NCBI GenBank assembly: GCA_001414345.1
Contig: LLCB01000305.1
Coordinates: 1-64,000 of the forward strand
DNA from: Hymenoscyphus infarciens
Taxonomy: Eukaryota; Ascomycota; Leotiomycetes; Helotiales; Helotiaceae
Reading direction: 5' to 3'
DNA length: 64,000 nt
The position numbers and the translations under genes were made by a program. This document shows positions 48,301-60,881 of the stretch, piece after piece. Each line of letters starts with the position of its first letter. The stretch's first letter is position 1. Under the pieces are notes generated by a model that worked only from the letters and a program-made list of their open reading frames with translations, did no database searches and was not told where the DNA came from.

Positions 48301-50526
48301 CTCTTATTAAATAGAAAGCTCTCTTATTAATATATAGAAAAGGCTTTATTAGTAATAATACTAAGCTACTATATAAGATTAATTATATTTATCTTACTTT
48401 TTAGAAACTATTTTTAATTCTATATTACTTTATAATACCTTTCTATTAAAAGATATAGTATAATAAAGCCTTTTCTAATATACTACTTTTAAAAGCTATA
48501 TATACTAAAGCCTTAGTTACTAGTAATAATAATAATATAGATTATTTATATAGTAATCTACTATAAGACTAAAAGAAGTTTATAAATCTAATAGAATATA
48601 CTAAATATTTAAGCTTAAACTCTAAAAAAGTAATAGATAAATTTATATAATCTAAGTAGTAAGCGTCTTTTTAGAAGAAACTATAAAAGTATATTTTAAA
48701 ACCTTAGATTAAATAAAATATTAAAGAGAGAAAGAGCTAATAAAGATCTAAATTAGATAAAGTATAATAAGAACTAGAAGCTAGAAAGTCTAGCTAATAA
48801 GTAAAATATAGTATACTTATTATTAATATATATAATTAAAGAGAAAAGAAGTATAAAGTTTAATTTCTATTTTATATATATAAAATAACTATAATAGAGA
48901 ATAGTCTTTTTACTAACTATATAAGTACTATAATATAAAATAAGATTAATTAATAGATCTAGAATCTTTACTACTATTAGTCGATATTAAATTATATAAG
49001 CTATATAAAGATACTATAGATAAAGAAGGTAGCTAGAGATATAGAACTAGTAAACTCCTCTAAAAAGGTGTTAAAATGTAAGAAAGGTAGATACTATATT
49101 TCTTAAACTAGTCTTAAATAGTTAGTACTAGACTTAAATAACCTACTATCTTATCTTTAATATAATAAAGCTATTACTAAGTAAGGCTTACTTAGCTTTA
49201 AAGCTACTTCTACTAAGTACTAATCTATAAAATCACTTATAAAGTATATATTTATAAAAGCTAATACTATGTTTAAAAAGGAATTTATAGATATAGATAA
49301 AACTAAAGTAAAGAATACTACTATTAATAAGAGAGATATTAATAAAGAAGATAAAGTAGATAAGATAGAGAAAGATATTAGATAATCTAATTAAGAGTAG
49401 CTTATTACTACTAAGAATCTTAATAATATTTAAAATAAGTCTACTATATATAGTATATATATACTCTTATAAATTACTACTTATTAGAATAATAATCTAG
49501 TACTTATTAAGAGATTAGTATAAGAACTAGAGTTATAACCTAACTTCTTAGTATATTAGATAAAGATTTAGAAGATAAAAATAAAATATTAGAATAATAT
49601 TATTAAAGAAATTATAAATAATACTATAATTAAATCTAAAGAATATATAACTAAAAAGTAATACCTTTTATAAATAATTAAAAATATAATAAAGAACTCT
49701 ATTTTTAAGCTAAGTAATTACTTTAGTATATATTAAAAGATATATTTAGATCTTAATTACTTTATCTTCTCTTAAATATCTATTACTTATCTACTTCTTT
49801 TATAATAGGTTATAGCTATTAATATTATATTTATAATTAAGAGTTTAGAATATAATATTACTTTACTTAGAAATAAGATTAGTATAGAAAAGACCTTATT
49901 TATAATTAGATTTATTTATAAGATATATCTAGAAAAGCCTTTTCTAAGTATATAAGTACTAATTAATAATAGTATATATTAGTTTACTATAAGAATCTAG
50001 TAGTTTATAATAGTCTTAAGAAATCCTATTATATAATAAAACACTTTTAAGAATAATATAAAAGAATAGATTAAAAGCTTATTAAGTTTAAATAGAATAG
50101 TAGACTATTATAGCTATAGTACTTCCTTTATCTACTATTATTAATTCTCTAAAATATAGCTATTTTTAAAAAGTTTTTAAATCTCTTAACTCTTTTAGTA
50201 TATTATAATAATAAATAAGTAAAAATATATAATATATACTTTAAAGTAGTTAAAGAATTAATTAAGACTAACTAGAAGACTTACTCTCTTTTAAATAAGA
50301 AGAATAAGAATAATATAGCTATAGTTATTATCTCTTCTATTAATATAATAACTAGTTAATATAGGCTATAAGACTTTTCTCTCTAGTAATAGAAGAATAG
50401 CTAGTTAAAGGAAGCTATATACTACCTAAATAATTATACTACTCTAGATCTTATATAACTTAGCTATATTAGTAGTTATTTTACTAGAGATTATATAGAT
50501 AAAGTATCTAATTTAAAGAATCTATA
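45346..50526. other. Unclassified RIP-degraded DNA
   Basis: 5.2 kb of AT-rich sequence. The plus strand shows long coding-like stretches broken by stops (for example 47,400-49,000 with repeated AAAAGGCTTT-type words), probably one or more old elements. I could not identify a protease, reverse transcriptase, transposase or helicase motif with confidence. Confidence 0.45.
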
Positions 50527-51121
50527 CTTTACTACTAACCTATAAGGGTTTTAAGTCAGAGTTGAATTAAGTTCAAAAGTAATTTAAACCGATTCTAGAA
50601 GCGTATTTAAGCTAGTTTATAAAATAGATTAAAGTAGTTTAAAATAATTTAAGAACTAGGTTTAATATACTTTAAAACCAACTTAAGATAATTTATAGTA
50701 GTAAAACCTAACTTGTTTTAGTAAGTCAAACTCGTTTTAGCAAGTCGAACTAGGTTATAAACCAGGTTAGGTAAGTTAAGTTAGTATTAGATACTAGTTT
50801 AACTTAATTCTAGACCTACTTTAAACTAGTAACTTAGTATTAGAGTAATCTTAAATTAGTACTAAAAACTATTTATTACTAGTAAATATATATTAAAAAA
50901 GACTAAAATTACATAATTAGATATATATTATATAGCTATACTACTCTTATATAATATGCCCTAGTTTATTAAATACCTAAGTCTAAGTCCTACTTCTACT
51001 AATTCTACTAATTCTACCGATTCTACTAATTATTCTACTAAATAATCTACTAAATATTCTACTAACCTAAATAACGTTATTCTTATATATATATCGTAAT
51101 ATAATTAGTTTAATTAGTTAA

Positions 51122-51157
<36 letters not shown>

Positions 51158-52276
51158 AAACTATAAGGTATATATATTAGTTTAAGAAGTAAGAGTAGAA
51201 ATAATATATATTAATAGTAATAGTAATAACGTAGATAATAAATCTAATACTTCTAATTTACTAGGTAACTAATTTAAGAGCTCTAGTTTACTTAGCTAAA
51301 AGTCTAATTATAAAATATATTTAAATCGTTAAAAAATAAGAGGTTATTATTCAATAACATAGAATTAACTAGGGTAGCAAATATAATAAAGACAACGTAG
51401 ATTATAAGGCTAATAAGCAGCCTAATACTAAGTAACAAATATAATATAATAGTAATATTAATAGCTAGTTATTATCGTTATTATTAAAGATATTAAAGTC
51501 GTTAAAGTAAAGTATTAAAGTTAAAGATATTAAAGTCGAAGTCGAAGTCGAAGTTAAAGATAGAGGTAGCCTATATACTAGGTCTTAGTAGTTATATAGC
51601 TAGTTATATATAGTATACTATGTTTAGTAGAAGCGACTCTAGTATAAAAGCTATACTCTACTATATAACCTACTTTAGTTATATAACTTACTAAATTTAT
51701 ATACTAGTAGCTCTAAATTTAAAAACTACTAGAATATAAAAATTATATAAGGTTTATATATAAAAAGCTGCTTAAATCGCTTTTAAAAAAAAAACCACTC
51801 TTTTTAGACTTTTTATTTTTTCTTCTAAGTACTTTATTTTAGATATATTTTTTAAACTAAGTTAAGAGCTAGATTATAAGTTAATTTCTAATTTTAAATT
51901 GTTTTATAAATTAGCTTAAATTATCTTAAATTGTTTTATAAATTAGGTTCTTACTTTAAATTATTTTATAAATTAGCTTAAATCGTTTTATAAATTAAGT
52001 TAAATTACCTTAAATCGTTTTATAAATTAGTTTCTTACTTTAAATTGTTTTATAAATTAGTTTCTTACTTTAAATCGTTTTATAAATTAGCTTAAATCGT
52101 TTTATAAATTAGGTTAAATTACCTTAAATTGTTTTATAAATTAGTTTCTTACTTTAATTCGTTTTATAAAACGTATTAGAGCTACTTTAAGAAATAACTA
52201 ATATCTTAAACTAGTATTAAACTAGTATTAAGTCTAAGTTAATACTAGCTTAAAACCCTAGTAGAGAGTATATAAG
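50527..52276 (+). mobile_element. TA-flanked repeat family, copy 1 (forward, most mutated), 1,750 bp
   Basis: Begins CTTTACTACTAACC, then AAGGGTTTTAAG; ends with AAAACCCTAGTAGAGAG then TATATAAG. Flanked by TA on both sides (50525-50526, 52277-52278). Both arms carry subterminal repeats built on CGTTTTATAAATTAG. The interior is heavily RIP-mutated: the (CGGT)n tract of copy 4 is (TAGT)n here (51,115-51,165). Confidence 0.75.
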
Positions 52277-52309
52277 TATATAAGAAAGAATAGCCTAGTA
52301 CGTTTTTTT

Positions 52310-53850
52310 AGTAGCTTCTATATCCTAGCTAATATAATTTTTTTTTTCTAATTCTATTACTAATATTCTTAAGATTACTTATTTATTAGAAGCTAGAATA
52401 GACTAGGAATCGCTAAACTAATTAGCTAAATAAGATGTTAATTTATAAACGAACTTATTTAAGCTAGATAATAGATATTCTATATAGGTTTTATATAAGA
52501 CTACTTATTATATTAAGAAATATATCTAGTTAAGTAAAATTAAATAAGATCTTAAGTATAATCTAGTAAAGTAGAGGTTATACCTTAGCTATATTCTTAA
52601 GAATATTATAATTAAGTATACTTAGTCTTCTTTAAATCCTAAGACTAGGGACTCTATTAGAGATAGCCTTATCTATCTTATATATTACTAGTTATATAGT
52701 ATATTTATACTAGACAAGCTTTTAAAGTATACTTATATATTATATATCTTAATAAGAAAGCTTATATACTATTATATAGAGAATAGAAAATTAGTCTAGA
52801 ACTGTTAGAAGTATTATTATCTACTACTATATTCTAATTCTACGTAGTTTAAGCTTATTAAGAATACTCTATATTTATAGTCTCTAAGTAAGTAGAAGTA
52901 GAACCTTTATATACTTTAGTCGTAGCTACGCTTATATAAGAATCGAGGTAGGTAAGCCTTTACTACTTTACTTAATAAGATAGATATATTTAGGATTTTA
53001 TATATAATAGAAGCTAGAGCCTCTAAAATTAGAGAAGCTTATTATATTATCTTATTAATTATAATTTAAAAGTAAAAAAAGACAGCTATTTAGTAGAGCC
53101 TCTTAGCTATTTAGCTTCTTATTTATAGTATTCTAGAACTTTTAAATATTAACTATACTACTTTTATATCTAAATTAAATATATATAAGTACTAGAATCT
53201 ACTTAATAAATTTATAACCGATTCTAATTCCTACTTTACCTTTCTTAGAGAGTACTATATTAGTTAAAGAGAAGCTAATCTCTAAGAGCTATATTACTAT
53301 AGTTAGTCTTAAGACCTAGTATTAAACTAGAGTATTAAAGCTTAACAACTAGGCTAACTATACTAATAGAGTTAACTAGACAACGTTTACTATCTCTACT
53401 AATATATTATTAGTATAATTTATAACTATATTATTTTAAATAATATCTATAAATACTTACTAATAGTAATATCTAAGCTTAATAAGAAGGTTAATACTAT
53501 TATAGACACTAGTAGTAATAAAGAGTATATTATTAATAATTAGTTTCTTATCTAAGAAGAGCTTATTTATATATCTAATAACTATATCTCTTATAATATA
53601 TAACTACTTAATACTTAGTAGCTTATAGAATTTATACTATATACTATTTAAGAGACTATAATAGTAGTAATAAAACTAGATAAGTAGAGCTTAGTAGATA
53701 TTACTAAGACGCTTAATAAATTAGACTTAGATAATAATCTTAATAGCTTATAAGTATATCTAGAGAGGACTTTCTTTAGTTATCTATAGTAGAGTAAGTA
53801 GGAATAACTACTTATATATTCCTTTTTATTTATTACTTTTCTTTCTTTAT
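52310..53850 (+). mobile_element. LTR-retrotransposon gag/aspartic-protease remnant
   Basis: Plus-strand, stop-riddled coding. At about 53,490-53,560 the frame reads NTIIDTSSNKEYIINN followed by FLI, matching a retroviral-type aspartic protease (LIDTGS...) with the glycine of DTG mutated to serine by G-to-A change. Upstream (52,400-53,300) is basic, gag-like sequence. No LTRs were located, so limits are approximate. Confidence 0.5.
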
Positions 53851-56800
53851 CTATTCTTTATATAAATAGAGGTTTACTAGCGTTTTCCTAATACCTAGTA
53901 ATACCTAATATATATACTCTCTTTTTTCTTTTTTCTATCTACTATAAGTTCTCTTAATAGTAAAGCTTACTTCTATCTTATAGAGTTTTTTATATTATTT
54001 ACTAGTTATATAGTAGTTTTCTCTAATATTAATAGAATAATATTTAATAGTAATAAAAGTTAATTAATTATTCTTTTATAAAAGCCTTTCTTAGATACTC
54101 TAATTTACTAATATAGTTAAATTATATTAAAATATAATATTATAGCTTTTTTAATTCTTTATTACTAAATTTCTACTAGAGAAAGAAAGATATAAGTAAC
54201 TTTAATATAATACTATATAATTTTAAAATACTAGTTTATACTTTATTTTTAAATTTAACTATAGAGTATATAGCTAAATTATTAGAAACTATTAAATAGT
54301 ATACTATAGTAGGTTCTTCTAATATAGCTAGCTTAGGTTATTATTATAAGGCTATATAAGCCTTTTCTATATATAGAAATATAGCTAATAATAGGCCTAT
54401 ATAAGAACTAGATAGATATAAAGAAATAGAGGTAGAGATTAATCTTATTTCTATATTACCTATTTATAGTAAAAATAAAGAGGTAATACTTAGTATATAA
54501 ATAGTAGATAGATTAGAAATCCTTATAATAGAGCCTTCTAAGTATTATAAAGATAAGTATATAATATTTAAAGAAGTAGCTAAATTAGAGTAAAACAATA
54601 CTACTAAAGAGGCTAATTTTAAGAATAAGATTATAGTATATTATAATAATATATTTACTCTTTTATATAAACTATTTATCTTTCTAACTTTTATAGAATA
54701 TATATAATATAATTAATAAAGTAGTTTTAATACTTATATTTACTAATTTAAAGAATAATAATAATAATAATATTAATAATAAAAGTAATACAACGTCTAA
54801 TAGAGATATTAATATAATAGTATTTAACTACTACTTAGTAGAGCTTCTTTTATAAAATCTAGATAACTTAGACGTTAAGTCTATTTAATAGATACTTAGT
54901 AATAAGCCTCTCTTAAACTTTTATCTAGCTTTTAGTTTATAGTATAAAAGAAGCTTAATTTTATAATTATATTACTAGTAGCTAAAAGAGATATAGTATA
55001 TAGTAAAGGCTTTTATAAGTATTAATAAAGAAGAAGATAGAGATAAAGACGAATTCTAGCTTTTTATAAAACTAGATATACTAAAGTATAAACTTTATAT
55101 ATACTTACTAATTCTCTAGATAATATATTAGTTAATTAAAGTTAATCTTAATAAAGTCTTAATACTTATAGTAGGTAAAAAAGGATAAGTTTAAAGATAA
55201 AAAGCTAAATATAAGTATATTAAGTAAAATAGTTAATACTACTAGTATAATCTAATAGATCTATCTATAAAAATCCTTTCTATAATAGCTTTTACTAAAA
55301 AGATATATTTTAGCTTTACTTATTATATTAATAAGCTTATTAAATTTTAGAATTCTTAATCTTAGAGATTATCTATAATAATAACTTCTAAAGACTTTAC
55401 TTATATAATTTATAGTAATATTATAATCTTTAGAGCTATTATTAGATTTATTAAAATAATCAAGTATTATAATAGAGAATAAGTTACTTTTATTAGATAA
55501 GATTATTATTTATTAGCCTATATACCTAGAGAAATTATTCTTATAGTTTAACTAATTATTATACTAAGGAATAATAAGAAGCTATTTTCTAATATATCTA
55601 AAAAGTTAAAGATAAAGACTAAAGAATTTATACTAGTAATAGATACTATAGATATTCTTAAACGATTTATCTACTATATTTATAAGATTAATATAGACTA
55701 GTAATAGAACCTAAATAATCCTTTTATAGATATTATTAATCTACTTAATAAGTTATTTATAAAGTATTAAGTTAATCTTATTTAAGAAACTATAAGGCCT
55801 ATCTACTTTACTTAACTATTAAGAGTAGATATTAAGGTTTTTATATATAGCTATAATTATCTTATTAAAGTTTCTAAAGATATTTAGCTATATCTCTTAC
55901 TACTACTTATATTATTTATTAATAATTTTAGTATTTATTAAAATATATATAAAGTACTAAAAGGATTTTAGCTTATACTATTATATCTTAACTATAATAA
56001 ATAATATAAGCTTATAAACATATTTACTTTAATATTAAGCCTATATAGAGTAGCTCTTAATAAAGTTATTAGAAATATTACTTCTAATATATAAGCTTTA
56101 ACTAAAAGTATTATAATTAATATTAATAATACTTATAAATTAGTAAAAGCCTTTCTTTATACTATTATTAGAGATATATTAATAGTAGCTAATAATTCTA
56201 CTTTTATATGTTTTCTAATAGATTTAGAATATTATATATATTATAAAGTTTTATAAGAGTAATATAAGCGCGACTTTAATACTAAAAAGTATAAACGTTA
56301 CTATCTTAATACTATTTATCTTTATAAAAAAGAGTAAGATATTAAGTATAATAGAAACTAAGCTCTTTTTTTCTAATAGCTTAGTATATATAAAGAAGAA
56401 GCTACTATTATACTAATTACTTATTTATTAGATCTTATACTTAGTAGAGGCTATAATATCTTATACTTTAAATAGAGAGGTATTAGTAGAGTTATCTTTA
56501 TAATATTAATAAATAAGATCTTTATAGTAAATAGAGGAAAGGAATTTATATAGCTATATATTTAGTCGTCTTATTATCTTTACTTATAGTTACTTTTAGA
56601 AACTAGCTATATAGTTATTCTTATACCTCTAATCCTATACTATTATAATAGAAGTACTTAGTATAAATTAAGTTTTATTTAAACGTTATTAATATATATA
56701 GGCTAGTATATACTTTTTTATACTTATATAACTAGATTAATAGTACTTATTACTTTATTTAAGAATATTACTAAAACTCTTACTATTATAGAGTTATATA

Positions 56801-57814
56801 CTTATACTATATTAAGTTATAAGATAGAGAATAAAGTATTAAAATTAAGATAGTTATATCTCTTATTTATTAATTATATAATAAGAGAAATAGTAATTAA
56901 AGAAGAAGTAGATAAGAATATTCTAGATATTAATAATCTAATAATAGTAGAAAATAGAGATAAGAATAAAGATAATAATAGTATATTATAATATAATTCT
57001 AATAAGAAAGTTTAGAGTTATATATTTAGATATAGCTTAGAATATCTCTTAAAATTAGAGAAAAAGGTAATAAAAACTAGCTTAGATAAATAAAATAAAC
57101 TTTATAAGTTACTAAACTTTTATATAAGTATATATATTACTAATAACACCTTTAAATATATATATATTATAAACCTTAATACTCTAGCTAGTAAATTAAA
57201 GTATATAATATAGAAAGATTAAGTAGATATAATAGTATCTATAAACTTAATAGCGTACTTAATAGCTAAAGATAATATTACTATATTTATATAACTTAGT
57301 TTTATAGAATTATAAGTAAAGGCTTTTCTAAAGTTATTAGACCTACTTAAATTTATTAAATCTTAAACTCTTTAATAGTTTTATACTATTAACTAAGTAA
57401 GATATTAAGAACTACGCTACTAATATTAAGGACTTTTAGAAGATTAATAAATATACTAGTATAAGTATAGATTTAAAAAAGTATTACCTTTTACCTTACT
57501 TTATAAGAATATTAAAAGTTAAATTATAGCTCTTTCTATCTATACTAGCTATAGATTTAGTCTTTTATTAGTAGCTTAAGGTTATATTCTAAGAAGAGTA
57601 CTAGATTTAAAATATTACTATCTTTATAAAGAATAAAAAGATAAACTAGTTTACTAGAATATCTTATATAGATAATATATACTAGTAGACTTTTATAGTT
57701 AGTAATTTTATAAAGTATTCTTAGTATAATATCTATAAACTTAAGTAAGTTTTTATAATTAGATTTTAAAAGAAATTCTACACTTTTTTATTATTAACCT
57801 TTCTTAATTATATA
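53851..57814. other. Unclassified RIP-degraded DNA
   Basis: 4 kb. The plus strand between about 55,450 and 57,400 has a long coding-like run interrupted by stops (for example RDFNTKKYKRYYLNTIYLYKK at about 56,270), probably a decayed mobile-element protein, family not recognised. It may belong with the gag/protease remnant at 52,310 or be separate. Confidence 0.45.
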
Positions 57815-59278
57815 CTTATATGCTCTCTACTAGGGTTTTGAGCTAGTATTAACTTAGACTTAATACCGGTTTAATACTAGTTTAAGATATTAGTTATTTC
57901 TTAAAGTAGCTCTAATACGTTTTATAAAACGATTTAAAGTAATTTAAGCCGATTTATAAAACGATTTCAAGTATAAACCTGATTTATAAAACGATTTAAA
58001 ATTTTAAAACTAACTTATAATCTAGCTCTTAACTTAGTTTAAAAAATATGTCTAAAATAAAGTACTTAGAAGAAAAATTAAAAAGTCTAGAAAGAGTGTT
58101 TTTTTTAAAGGCGATTTAAGCGGCTTTTTATATATAAACCTTATATAATTTTTATATTCTAGTAGTCCTTAAATTTAGAGCTACTAGCGTATAGGTTTTA
58201 GTATGTCACGTGACTAAAGTGGGTTATATGGTGGGGCGTGGCTTTTGTACTAGAGTCGCTCTTACTAAACACGGTACGCTACGTATAACTAGCTACGTAA
58301 CCGCTAAGACCTAGCGTATAGGCTACCTCTACCTTCGACTTCGACTTTAATATCTTCGACTTCGATATCTTTGACTTTAATACTTTACTTTGACAACGAC
58401 GACGACTACGACGATAACTCTCTCTCTCTATTATATCGTATTCGTTACTTAGTATTAGGCTACTTATTAGCATTATAATCCACGTTATATTTGTTACGTT
58501 TGCTACCCTAGTTAATTCTACGTTATTAAATAACATTAGATAATATTAGATAACATTAGCTAATATAGGTACATTTTATAGTCGGACTTTTAGTAGAGCG
58601 AATTAGAAGCCTTAGATTTGTTATCTACGTTATTACTATCGCTGTTATAGTACGTACTGTTTCTATACTTACTTCCTAAACTGACGTGTAGGCCTTATAG
58701 TTTCTAACTAACTAACCGATCTAACTAATCATATCGAGGCATATATATTAGAATAACGTTATTTAGGTCGGTGGAACCGGTGGAACCGGTGGAATTAGTG
58801 GAATTAGTGGAATTAGTAGAAGTAGGACTTAGGCATTCGACGAACTAGGGCATGTTATATAAGAGTAGTGTAGCTATATAATATACGCCCAATCACGTGA
58901 TTCTAGTCTTTTTTTATATTTGTTAGTGATTTTTTTTAGTACTAATTTAAGGCTACTCTAATACTAAGTTACTAGCGAGTCTAGAATTAAGTTACTACTA
59001 GTTTAAGGTAGGTCTAGAACTAAGTTAAACTAGTTTAAGGCAGGTCTAATACTAACTTAACTTACCTAACCTAGTTCGACTTGCTAAAACGAGTCGGGTT
59101 TTATTACTATAAATTATGTTAAGTCGGTTTTAAAGCATTTTAAACCTAGTTCTTAAATTATTTTAAACTACTTTAATCTATTTTATAAACTAGCTCGAAT
59201 ATACTTCTAGAATCGGTCTAAATCACCTCTGAACCTGATTAAACCCCGACTTAAAACCCTCGCGGGTTAGTAGTAAAG
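57815..59278 (-). mobile_element. TA-flanked repeat family, copy 2 (reverse), 1,464 bp
   Basis: Begins CTTATATGC then CTCTACTAGGGTTTTGAG, ends with AAAACCCTCGCGGGTTAG then TAGTAAAG; TA on each side (57813-57814, 59279-59280). Subterminal ATTTATAAAACGATTT repeats fill both arms. The interior still contains CACGTGACT and CACGTGATT at its two borders (58,207 and 58,893) and encloses a minus-strand frame at 58279-58536. Less RIP-mutated than copy 1. Confidence 0.8.
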
Positions 59279-60881
59279 TATATACTAAAAAGCTAACTTT
59301 AAGATTACTAGTATATACTACTACTAGTAATACTAAGATTTATAGCTTAAGCTTAATTAAAAAGAGTAAAGAGAAGTAAGTATATAAGAGATATAAAATA
59401 GTAGAAATAAAAAGGTATAATAATTATTATTATAAGTATTTATAAATAATAGACTTTAAGCTATAGAATACTTATATGCCCTCTACTAGGGTTTTGAGCT
59501 AGTATCAACTTAGACTTAATACCGGTTTAATACCGGTTTAAGATATGAGTTATTTCTTAAAGTAGCTCTAATACGTTTTATAAAACGATTCAAGGTAAGA
59601 AACCGATTTATAAAACGATTTAAGGTAATTTAACCTAATTTATAAAACGATTTAAGCCGATTTATAAAACGATTTAAAGTAAGAAACCGATTTATAAAAC
59701 AATTCAAAGTAAGAAACCGATTTATAAAACGATTTAAAGTAATTTAACCTAATTTATAAAACGATTTAAAATTATAAACTAACTTATAATCTAGCTCTTA
59801 ACTTAGTTTAAAAAATATGTCTAAAATAAAGTACTTAGAAGAAAAAATAAAAAGTCTAGAGAGAGTGTTTTTTTTTAAAAGCGATTTAAGTAGCTTTTTA
59901 TATATAAACCTTAAATAATTTTTATATTCTAGTGGTTCTTAAATTTAGAGCTACTAGCGTATAAGTTTTAGTATATTACGTGACTAAAGTAGGTTATATA
60001 GTAGAGCGTGGCTTTTATACCAGGGTCGCTCTTACCAAATACAGTACGCTACGTATAACTAGCTATATAACCGCCAAGACCTAGCGCACGGGCCACCCCT
60101 ACCTTTAACTTCGACTTCGACTTCGACATCTTTAATTCAACATCTATATCTTCGACTTTAATAATTTACTTCGACGACGACGACAACGACAATAACTATC
60201 TATCGCTATCGTATTACTTTCCTTACTCAGCATCGGCATTAGGCCACTTATTAGTATTATAATCTAGGTTATATTCATTATATTCACTACTCTAGTTAAT
60301 TCTACGTTATCGAATAATATACCCCTTCTTTTTCAACGATTTAGGCATATTTCACAGTTAGACTTTCAGCAGAGCGAATCAAAAGCCTCGGATTTATCAT
60401 CTATGTCATCACTGTCACTTTTATAGTATATACTATTTCCACCCTTACTTCTTAAACTAACGTACAGGCCTTATAGTTTCCAACCGACTAACCAACTAAT
60501 CAACTAACCGATCTAACTAATCACAGCGTAGCATATATATATAGATAATGTTATTTAGGTTAGTGGAATAATCAATAGAATTAGTAGAATTAGTAGAATC
60601 GGTGGAATCAGTAGAATCGGTGGAATTGGTGGAATTAGTAGGCATTCGATGAACCATAGCATATTATATAAGAGTAGTATAGCCACGTAATATACGCCTA
60701 ATCACGTGATTTCAGTCTTTTTATATATATTCTCTAGTGATTTTAAATAGTTTTTAGTACTAATTTAACGCTACTCTAATACTAAGTTAATACTAGTTTA
60801 AGGCGGGTCTAATACTAACTTAACTCGCCTAACCCGGTCTATAACCCGGTTTAACTCGCTAAAACGAGTCGCGTTTTACTA

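Noticed and set aside
53851..57814. Assignment of the coding-like run to a named transposase family
   Set aside because: Residues look protein-like, but no catalytic motif could be recognised through the RIP damage.
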